A DNA stretch of 46,946 nt from an uncultured Saprospiraceae bacterium (lineage in GTDB: Bacteria; Bacteroidota; Bacteroidia; Chitinophagales; Saprospiraceae): positions 1 through 46,946 of the forward strand of contig CALLVY010000005.1 in NCBI GenBank assembly GCA_938015925.1, given 5' to 3'. Position 1 is the first letter of the stretch, and each line of letters begins with the position of its first letter. Below are positions 12,501-24,500 of the stretch, piece after piece. The notes beneath the pieces are model-generated. The model was not told where the DNA came from. It was given only the letters and a program-made list of their open reading frames with translations, and ran no database searches. Made by a program: the position numbers and the translations under genes.

Positions 12501-15500
12501 GTCAAGCTTTATTACTGTTCCTTTTAGAAGTGGCGCGTCATTAAAGTCAAAAGCCTCTTTATTTTTACGGATCAAGAATTGATCTACGGCTTCTTTTTTG
12601 TTCGTTTTATGGGAAAAGTCTTTATATCCAAGCTTAAAATCTATTGCTTTATTTGGAGTAATAAATTGCTTAACAAGACCTTCTTCGTTCCTCTTAAAAG
12701 AAGTGCGCAAAATCTCATGGCGTTCTATGAGTTGCTTGAAACTTGCTTCCAACAACACTTTATCTATTTTACCTTTTAAGCTCAATGCTGAAGAAACATT
12801 GTATGCCAATTCTCCCCCTTCCAATTGACTTAATACCCAGAGTCTATGTTGCGAAGGTGTCACCGCATAACTTTCTGATGGCGCAGCTTTTGGGATGACA
12901 TCAAAACTATCTGTTTTTAAGTAACTGCTTAGTCCTGAGATACTAGGCTCACTAAAGAAGTTGTTATAGGAAATTTTCTTTTGAAGTGTTTTTTGAATTT
13001 TATTGATCACCTTACTGACCAATAAACTATTTCCTCCTAGTTCAAAGAAGTTGTCGGTAATTCCAATTTTTTCTATTCCCAATACTTCTTCCCATATTGA
13101 AACAAGGATTTTTTCTTCACTTGTTTGAGGAGCAATATATGCTTGTTTGATCAGGTCTTTGTCTTCAATATCTGGCAAAGCTTTTCGATCTAACTTTCCG
13201 TTAGGGGTTAAAGGTAGAGAGTCCAACTCCACAAAGTAGGCAGGAATCATATACGCTGGTAAGCTCGCTTTTAAACGCTTTCTTAGCTTTGCTTTATCTA
13301 AGGTTTTACCAGCAACTAGATAAGTCACGATTACTTTGTTATCGTTTAAGGTTTTTACAATGGACACCGCTTGTTTGATGCCAAGTTGGATTAAAGCATA
13401 ATCAATTTCACCGAGTTCAATACGATATCCTCTAATTTTTATCTGGCTATCTTTTCTTCCAATAAATTCAATATTGCCATCAGGTAACCATTTGGCCAAA
13501 TCCCCTGTTGCATAGATACACGATCCTTCCTTGTATGGATTTGGAATGAATTTTTCTTTTGTTAATTCCGGATTATTTAAATATCCTTTTGCGACGCCAT
13601 CTCCAGCTATATATAATTTTCCAGCTACCCCTTCAGGAACCAATTTCAATTTATCGTTTAAAATATAAACCGATGTATTAGGCAGTGGCTTGCCGATTGG
13701 AATTATTTTGTTGTAATCCAGGACCTCCTTTACCTTATAAAAGCTTGCACAAATCGTACATTCCGTTGGCCCGTATCCGTTGATTACTTTTACATTTTTG
13801 TCGAGGAACCATTTTATGGTGTTAAATTTAATGGGCTCCACCCCGATCAAAATTTGCTTTAAATGCTGCTCCTTATAGCTATCCAGATGATGGGCGATTT
13901 CCTCCAAATGCATTGGATGCAAATAACAATGATTGATATTTTGATCGGCAATAAATTTTGCATATTCAACTGGAGCATACACCACTTCCAAAGTTGGAAT
14001 AATCAAACTGCTTCCTGATAATAAGGCAGTAAATATTTCCATGACGGAAACATCAAAGACGTAATTACAAGTTAAACTACACCTGCCTTCCTGCAAGTCA
14101 TAGGCATGTACAAAATTGTTCAGGTTGGAATGCTTTATCATTACCCCTTTAGGGTTTCCTGTTGTTCCAGAAGTATAGATAACATACAGTAAATCTTCTG
14201 CACTGATTGCTATACCAAGATTGCTTTTCGCAAACTTTGATTTATTTAGTTCAAACTTTGAGAGTACTTTTTCATCAATAATTACTTTACATCCACTATC
14301 CTTTTCAATGTACTCAATTCTCTTTTCAGGATATTTAATATCAATTGGCAAATAAGCTCCACCTGATTTAATTGCTGCTAGAATGGCGACAATGATCTGT
14401 TCGCTTCGATCTAATTTTATTCCGACTAAATCATTGGTTTTTATATCGTAATTTTCTAGCAGATAGGCTGCAAGTTGATTCGCTTTTTCATTAAGTTCCG
14501 CATAAGTTAATTCTTGCCCTTCATAGGCAACCGCTAGGTTCTTCGGTGTCTTTAAAACTTGCTCCTCGAATAAATTGACAATAGATTTCGCTCTTGGATA
14601 GTTTGTTGTTGTTCCATTATAATCTACCAGGAATTTTTCTTTTTCTTCTTTTCTAAGTAAATCGATTTCCTGAATTTCTATTTCAGGTTGATCCATGACA
14701 GCGAGCAATAATTGTTCGAATTGTTTAAAAATATTTTTGATGGAACCCGCATCATAAATATCAGTATTGTACATTAGACTTAACGATAGCTGATCGGTTT
14801 CATTAAAAATTAAGGTAAGATCCAATTGGGCAGTATCGTATTCAATTTCAAATTCATTAAACGTAAGTCCAGCAAATTTTTGGTTTTTATCGCGTAGATG
14901 CTCCTGATTTTGAAGCACCATCATTACGTCGAATAATGCAGAACGGCTTTGGTCTCTTTTTAGGTTTAGTTTGCCAACCAATTCATCAAATGGATAATTT
15001 TGATGTTCGTAAGCTTCCAGTAAGATTTCCTTTTCTGTTGTTAGCAAATCTTTAAAACCCTGATTGTTCTTAATTGGAGTCCGAATGGCTAATGTATTTA
15101 CAAAAAGGCCAAGTTGGTTTTCTAGGTCCGGATGACTTCTGCCAGCAATTGGAGTACCAATAATGATATCATCCTGATCTGTAAGTCTGTTGATCAATAC
15201 ATTTACACCAGCCATTAAGGTCATAAACAAAGTGACATCGTGTTCCTTTGAGAATGCTTTTAGTCGAGTCAGAAATTGATTAGAATAACGGTGGCTGATG
15301 ATAGCACCATTGTAAGTTTTAACTCTTGGACGTGCTTTATAAGCGGGCAAATCTAGTACTGGCAAATCGCCATAGAATTGTTTCATCCAATATTCTTCGG
15401 AAACTTTTTGCTTTTCGAGTTGCAGACTATCATTGAGCCAAACCGCATAATCCTTATATTGGATATTTAGTTTTGGTAAATTTATTTGTTCGCCATGCAT

Positions 15501-18500
15501 CAAGTTATTATAGATCGTTAATAACTCTGAGGTTAATATTCCCATTGACCAACCATCACTAATGATGTGATGCATGGAAGCAAGAAAGACATATTTTTCT
15601 TTCCCCATTTTAAGCAATGCGCCTCTCAACAATGGTGCTTTGCTAAGGTCAAAAGCTTCGTTATTTTTTTCGGTGATATATTTTTTGAGCAACCCAGCTT
15701 TATCCTTCTTCTTTGAATAATCTTCTTGGGCCAATTCAAATTCCAATGTTTCAATGGGTAAAATAAATTGATAAATTTCCCCCTCTTCCTCTTGATGAAA
15801 AGAAGTCCTCAATATTTCATGTCGTTCTATTAACATTCTAATAGATGCCTCAAAGATAGCTGCATCCAGTGCACCAATTAAGTTTATGGCTGCTGGCATA
15901 TTATATGCCTTGGAACCACCTTCCATTTGGCTCAAAACCCATAACCTTTCTTGAGCTGCAGTTAATGGATAGGAAGCTGCCTTTGGAGTTGAAAGAATGG
16001 CATGATAACTATCTTCTTGAAGCGATTCACTAAGGCCTTTTATGGTAGGATTTGAGAAAAAGGCCTGATAGCTGATTCGCATTCCCAATTCTTTTTGGGT
16101 GCGATTAATCACTTGTCCAATGATCAAACTATGCCCCCCCAACTCAAAGAAATTGTCGTGCAGTCCAATGTTTTTAACCCCCAAAACCTTTTCCCAAATT
16201 TCTACCAATTTAATTTCAACTGCAGTTTCAGGAGCAATATATTCCCGTTTGTTATAGGCATTTTCATCTGGTGCAGGCAAAGCCTTTCTATTCAGTTTTC
16301 CATTTGGAGTTTTTGGAATTTCATCAAGGAATACATAAATTCTAGGAACCATATAATAGGGCAACTTTTCCTCCAATTCCTTTTGAATAACTAATCGATC
16401 TACTGGCTGACTACAGACCAGATAAGCGACCAACTCTTTAGAACTAGATTTATCATCCCGAACAATTACTACAGATTGTTCGACATCAAGCATTTTATTC
16501 ATGGCGGATTCAATTTCCCCCAATTCAAGTCTATAGCCTCTAATTTTTACTTGATGATCTTTTCTACCTAAAAATTCTATCGTACCATCTGGGAGCCATC
16601 TTCCTAAATCTCCAGATTTATAAATGCGATCTCCTTCTTGATAAGGATTGGCGATAAATTTTTCCGCAGTAAGTTCAGGACGGTTTAGATAAGCCCGAGC
16701 AACACCAATTCCACCAATACATATCTCCCCTTTCAATCCAAATGGTTGCAATCTCTCCTTTTCATTTAGAATATAGATTTTGGTATTGTGGATTGGATAA
16801 CCAATAGTAATTACATTGGCACTATAGTTTTGATCAATCCTCAAATGGGTACTATCGTTGGTACATTCAGTTGGGCCATAAGCATTATGTAATAAGGTAT
16901 TTGGTAATAATTGGATACACTCCTCTGCAGTTGCCAACGCTAATTTATCTCCTCCAGAAACAATATTCCGTAAGGATATTGTATCAATTTTTTTCTTGTT
17001 TTCTTTAAAATAACTAAGCAATTCACTTAGTAGAACGGGAGGCATATTTAATTTAGTTATTCCATTTTCTTCTATTTGATATAAAATATTACCTAGTATG
17101 TCCTCTTTAAAATTACTAGCCGCAATAATGCATTTTGCGCCAACTGTAAATGGTAATAAATATTCTTCTATAGCGCCATCAAAACTAAATGAACGATAAA
17201 AGAATACGCTATCCTTTTCATCTAAACCGTATTCCGTGATCAAATACTGAATGCGCGCAATTAAACTGATGTGATTAATCATTACGCCTTTAGGGGCTCC
17301 GGTAGAACCTGAAGTATAAATCACATAAGCTAAATCAGATGGACTTGGTTTTATATTTAATTGCTCCTTTTTGTATTTGTGCTGATTATTTTGAAAACTA
17401 GCTAGGACCTGCTCATCAATTAATGCTTTACATTGGCTATCTGCAACCATATAATCTATACGCTCTTCTGGATAAATCATATCAATGGGCAAATATGCTG
17501 CACCACTTTTCATAATTCCAAAAATACTTACAACCATCCATTGGCTTCGTGGAAGCTTGATTCCCAATAAATCATCTGCTTGTACTTTAATTTCTTCCTT
17601 TATAAAGTGTGCAAACTGATTGGCATGTTCATTCAGTTCCTTATAAGTCATTGATATCCCTTCAAAAATCAAGGCTATACTATCTGGGGTCTTTTTTACT
17701 TGATCTTCGAATAAATCAAGAACCGTTGAATTGGCTGGGAATGGATAATCAGTGTCATTAAAATTACTAAATATATCTTCTTCTGAGCTGGTAAAGAAAT
17801 CTAGTGTTTTTAGGTCAGCCTTAGGAAAACGCATTAATTGAGTCATGAGTTTTTCAAAGTGCGCCAACATATGACTCATCATTTCCCGTTCATAGATATC
17901 TGTATTGTATTCTATGTTCAAATGGAGTTGTTCGTCTTCTTTAAAAGTAAAGCTTATATCAAATTGAGCCGTATTATTTTCTAAACGATAACTACTGACT
18001 TCCAGGTCCCCCCACTCGCTCTCTGTATCTATGTTTTTTAATTGTTGTTGGTTGTTCAAAACCACCATTGCATCAAAAACAACAGAACGACTAGGATCTC
18101 TTTTCAAATTCAACTTACTCACCAATTCATCAAATGGGTAATCCTGATGTTCATAAGCCGCAAGCAATATCTCTTTCTCCGTTTTTAATAAATCTATAAA
18201 ATGCTGCTCGCTATTGATCGGTGTTCGAATGGCTAAAGTATTTAAATACAAGCCAATTTGATTTTCTAAATCAGGATGTTGTCTCCCTGCAATTGGTGTA
18301 CCAAGAATAATATCTTCTTGATTAGTATATCTACTGAACAATGCATTTATTCCTGACATTAAAGTCATAAACAAAGTCGCATTATGAGTTGCAGAAAAGG
18401 AATTCAACTCCCCCAAAAAATCTTTCGAATAGCTGTGACTAATATTGGCACCATTATACGTTTTTACCCGTGGTCTAGTCTTGAAGCTTGGTAAATCCAA

Positions 18501-21500
18501 AACAGGCAAATCTCCAGCAAATTGATTCAACCAATATTTTTCGGAGACTTTTTGTTTCTCAAGTTGTAATGTTTCATTCAACCAAACGGCGTAGTCTTTA
18601 TATTGAATATTTAGTTGTGGTAAATCTATTGCTTTTCCGTTTCTTAAGCTGTAATAAATACTCATCAACTCTGACGTCAATATTTCGATAGACCAACCAT
18701 CACTGATCAGATGATGCATCGATGCCAGAAAGACATATTCCTCTTTCTTTATCTTTAGCAATGCCCCTCTAAGCAATGGCGCATTTTCAAGCTTAAAGGC
18801 CTCCCTATTCTTTTCTTCAATATACTTATCAACTAATTCCAGTTTATTTCGCTTCTTTGAATAATCCTCTTTGAGTAAAGAGAAATTAGACCGATTGTTT
18901 GGCAAAATATATTGGCGAATTTCTCCACTTGCATCTTCCTTAAATGCGGTATTTAAAATCTCATGGCGTTCAATTAATTTCACTATAGATTTTTCAAAAA
19001 TATCAGCATCTATAGCACCTTTTATATTTACAGCCAATGGCATGTTGTAGGCAGAGGAACCACCATCTAGCTGACTCAAAACCCACAACCTTTTTTGTGC
19101 GGTGGTCAATGGATAACTTGTAGAAATGGGAGCCGGTGGAATGGCTTTATAATTCCCTTTTTTAAGATATTCGCTTAAATTTTTAATGGTAGGATTGGAG
19201 AAAAAGTCTTGAAAACTGATGTCCTTTCCTAATTCTTTTTGTACTCTATTAATGACTTGACCAATGATCAAACTATGCCCACCTAATTCAAAGAAATTAT
19301 CTGTGATGCCAATTTTTTTAATCCCTAATACATCTTTCCAGATTCCTACTAAGCTTTTTTCTTCTTTTGTTTTTGGTGCGACGTACTTGCTTTGAAGAAT
19401 ATCTTTTTCTTCAATTGCTGGTAAGGATTTCAGATCGGCCTTTCCATTTGCGGTCATTGGAATACTTTGCATTTCTACAAAGTAAGTGGGGATCATATAT
19501 TCAGGTAATATTTCAGCTAGTTTGCCTCTAAGGTGGTCTTTGTTTAATTTTTCTTCAGCAACCAAATAAGAAATAATTACTTTTTCGTCTCGGACTTCTT
19601 TAGCTACAGATACCACTTGCTGAATCCCCAAACTCAAAATGGCTTGATCTATTTCTCCTAACTCAATACGATAACCTCTTATTTTAACTTGCTGATCTCT
19701 TCGACCAAGAAACTCAATATTGCCATCAGGTAGCCATCTTGCTAAGTCCCCAGTTTTATAAATTCGCTCTCCTTCCGCAAAAGGATTTGGAACAAATTTG
19801 GCTTGGGTTATTTCAGGAGCATTTAAATATCCTCGCGCCAAACCTTCTCCTGCAATACATAGTTCACCGACCGCTCCATCTGGTTTTAATTCAAGATCAT
19901 TTCCAAGAATATAGATGGTCGTATTTAAGATTGGTTTTCCAATAGGAATTGACATCCAAGGATGCTTCTCAACTTTGTAGACCGTGGCGATGACGGTACT
20001 TTCTGTTGGTCCATAATTATTGTAAAGATTTATATTGGAATCTTTTGATAGACTTAAAGCTTCGCCTGCGGTTAACACTGTAATACCAGGTAATTCTATT
20101 CCTTGCTCAACTAAGTGCTGGCATAATAGCGTTGGTATATAGGTATGAGAAATATTTTGATCTTTTAGAAATCTTGCTAATTTTTCAACATCATACCTCA
20201 ATTCAGCATTTGAAATTGGATATAGGGCAGCCCCACAAATCAAGGGAGGGAAAGTTTCCAATACCGAGACATCGAAACCAACTCCAGCAAATAAAGTAGC
20301 TCTACTTTCTTCATTAATATGGTATAGATCGATCGACCAAAAACATAAATTCACCAAGCTACTATGTTCAACCATTACTCCTTTTGGATTCCCTGTCGAA
20401 CCGGAAGTGTAGATAACGTAAGCAAGTTTGTTGGTTTCAATTTTTCGTGGTTCAAATTTCCCCTTAACCTTAAATTCAAGTAGTGCTGAATATTTTTTCA
20501 GATCAATTGTAATATTACTATTGCAATCCTTTTCTATATATTTAATCCTAGCATCTGGATAAGAAGGATCTACTGGCACATAAGCGGCTCCCGTCTTTAA
20601 TATGGCAATCTGAGATATCACTAATTCTGCACTTCTATCTATTTTAGTGATAATTAAATCTTCTGACTTAACCTTATACTGCTCTACCAGGCATTGCGCG
20701 ATCTGGTTTGATTGTTCATCGATTTCTTTATAGGTATAAATTTTATCATCAACGACTATGGCCGTATGATCAGGTGTTTTAAGAACCTGTTCCCCAAACA
20801 ACTCAACAAAGTTCTTTTCAATTTTGAAATTTATTTTTGGTCGATGACGATCAATTAATAGTTGCTGTTCTCTTTTTGACAAATAATTGATCTCAGACAA
20901 TAAAGTTTCTGGTGCTTTAAAAACGGATATAAATAATTGTTCAAGGTGAAGCAAGAAATTTTCAATCAACTCTGCATGATAAATGTCTGTATTGTAAATT
21001 ATGCTAATTAGCAATTCGTCACTCTCTCTTACGACAAGACTAAGATCATATTGGGCGGTATTATTTAGTATTTCATACTCGCTTATTTCCAATCCTGAAA
21101 ATGCTGTTCTCGATTTATTTATGTTTAACTGTTCCTGATTTTGCAAAGCGATCATTACATCAAATAACGGAGATCTACTAGTGTCTCTTTTTAGATTTAA
21201 TTGTTTAACCAACTTATCTAAGGGATAATTTTGATGTTCGTATGATTTTAATAAAGTCGATTTTACGGTTTTCAGAAAAGCATCAAAACTTAACTTGGCT
21301 TCAGGTTTCGCTCTAATTGCCAAGGTATTTAAATACAAACCAATTTGCTGTTCTAGGTCAGGATGCGCTCTGCCAGCAATGGGTGTTCCAATGATGATAT
21401 CTTCTTGATCGGTATAGCGAAATAATAGGGTATTGATTCCCGCCAATAAGGTCATGAATAGTGTCGCATCTTGACTTTTGGAAAATGCTTTTATATCTTT

Positions 21501-24500
21501 TAAAAACTCCTTTGAGAACCGGTGATTTATTCGTGCCCCATTATATGTTTTTACTAATGGTCGAGAATTAAAGGCTGGAAATTCCAAAACAGGGATTTCA
21601 TCAGAAAACTGATCTATCCAATATTGTTCAGAAGCTTTTTGTTTGGCTTGCTGGGCATCTTCATTTAGCCATGCAGCATAATCTTTATATTGAATATTTA
21701 GTGCTGGTAAATCTATTGTTTCCTTCTTAGATAATTTATTGTAACACAGCATTAATTCTGAAGCCAATAATTCAATCGACCAACCATCACCAATGATGTG
21801 ATGCATGGAAACGAACAAAATGTATTCTTCCTTATTTAACTCTAGTAAGGCTCCCTTTATTAAAGGCGCATTTTCAAGATCAAAAGCTTCCTTATTCTTT
21901 TCGCTTATATACTGATTAACTGCTTTGTATTTATTTTGATTGGTCGAGAAGCTTTCAATGTCTAATTTGAAATTGATTTTATCAGCAGGAAGAATGGATT
22001 GCCTGGTTTCTCCTTCATTATCCACTATAAAAGAAGTTCTTAAAATTTCGTGTCGATTGATTAATTTCCTAAAAGCTTCTTCAAATAAATTTACATTGAT
22101 GTGTCCATTCATTTTCAATGCAATTGGAATATTATAAGCTTGAGAGCCACCTTCCAATTGACTAAGTACCCACATTCTATTTTGAGAATCTGTTAAAGGG
22201 TAAGTAGGAGAAATAGGAGTATTAGGAATTGACAAATAGGCTTGATCCTTTAAGACTTTGCTCAGTTCTGCGATGGTAGGATTAGCATAAAATGCTTTGT
22301 AAGAAACTTCCTTTTTAAGCGTTTTGTATATAGCGTTAATAATTTGCGAAATCATTAAACTATGTCCGCCGAGATCAAAAAAGCGATTATCAATTCCGAT
22401 TGGAGCGACACCTAATACATTTTCCCATATTTCAACAAGTGCTTTTTCTGTGGAATTACTTGGTGGAGTATATTCATTTTTTGCAATGGAATCCGATTCG
22501 ATATCAGGCAGTGCAGATTTGTCAATTTTGCCGTTTGGTGTTAATGGAATTTTATCTAGATTGATGAAGAAATTAGGAATCATATAGGAAGGCAGCTTAG
22601 CTTCCAAGAAAGTCCTAAAATCATTTGGATTAATTTTTTCTTTGTCTTTAACCACATAATAGGCTGCCAAAACATCTTTACCTAGATGCTGTTTAAGCTG
22701 AACCACCACTTGCCCAATATTCTCAGAAAATGAACTTAGCACGTTTTCAATTTCCAGAATTTCAATTCGGTATCCTCTCAGTTTAATTTGCTTATCCTTT
22801 CTTCCTAGGTAGATAAGGTTTCCATCCTGTCCCCATTTAACGAGATCACCAGTATCGTATAATTTTTCTCCAGGGACCAAATAATGTTCAATATATTTCT
22901 CTTCGCTAAGTGATTGTTTATTTAAATAACCTTTTGTAATTCCTGCACCTGACAAGTAAAGTTTCCCAACAACTCCAATTGGAACCAATTCCCTCGTCTC
23001 GTCAAGCACAAATGCTTTTGTATTGGTGATTGGTTTGCCAATTGGAATGGTCTTATAAGATTTGTCTACAGCTAATTTATAACAAGTACTATAAGTCGTA
23101 TCCTCTGATGGTCCATATAAATTTCTTACTTCAGGAACGATTTTCAATAAACTATTGGCGATGTCAACCGGGAATGGTTCTCCAGCCAAATTGACCATAT
23201 TTACATTTTCAAGGCTAGCCTCACTTTGGAGAATATTTCGCATACTGGAAGGCACTAAATTGAGGAGGATATTACGATCCTTTGTAAGTGCTGAATTAAT
23301 ACCTAGTGCAGATTCAAATATTCTAATCTTCTTCCCTATTGATAGGGTGTAAAACATCTCATAAATGGAAAGGTCGAAACAATGAGATGTTGCGGCATAC
23401 ACTACCTCAATTTTAGAGCTATCAAATTCATTCGATGCCCAATGCAACATGGCCACTGCATTTTGATGAGTGATCATCACGCCTTTAGGATTGCCTGTTG
23501 TTCCAGAGGTATAGATGATATAAGCCAGGTCATCCGAACTTATCTTAAGCTGAATGTTTTTCTTATCATATTCTTGACTAGTAGCATTAAACTGATCCAT
23601 TAAATGCTGATCAATTATAGTTTTACAATCGCTATCTTGCTCTAGATACTTCAACCTTTCCTCTGGGTAATTGGTATCCAATGGAACATAACTGGCTCCT
23701 GTTTTTAAAACGGCTAAAATAGCAATTAGTAAATTTTCGCTTCTTTCTATTTTGATACCAACAAAGTCCTTCTGCTTGGTTTTTTTAGTTTCAATAAGAA
23801 AATTGGCAAGTTGATTTGCTTTTTCATTTAAAGTCTGATAGGAAAGACTAATTCCCTCGAAGGCAACAGCAATATTCGCTGGCGTTTTTACTACTTGTTC
23901 TTCGAATGAATCTACTAAAGTTTTTTCATGTGGATAGTTTGCTTGAGTATTATTAAATTTTTCCAGGAGCAATTCTTTTTCAGACTCCGCAAGAATTGAA
24001 ATCGTGTTTATTTTTTCATTTAGATTTGTTTTAAGATCGCTAATCCACCTTTTTAGGTTTTCTAAAAAATGGATTGCAATGTCTTTTTTGACAAAATTTT
24101 CATCATATCTTAATTGTAGTGTTAATTCTGATTGCCTTGTGCTAACGGCAAGTGAAAATGGCAGATCACTACTTATCTCAGAAGGATCAACATTAAAATA
24201 AAATCCATATTGTGCATATCCTGCAAAAGGATATTTTTCACCAAATTCTTCTGTATAATTACGGTGTTTATAAATTTCCTGAATTTCCTTTTTTACATCA
24301 TTAAGGCATTCCTTTACTGTTTTTTGTTCATTGACAATGATCGTATTCAACAAGGGCTGTCTTGATTTATTCAAGCCTACAGAATAAATAAAGGGAGACG
24401 GTTCAAAGTACCGCTGCAGCAGCATATTGTAAAGAGCAATTAAAACCGTAAACTCTGCTATCTCATTATTAGAAGTCAACTGAGAATAGTAGTTGACTTC

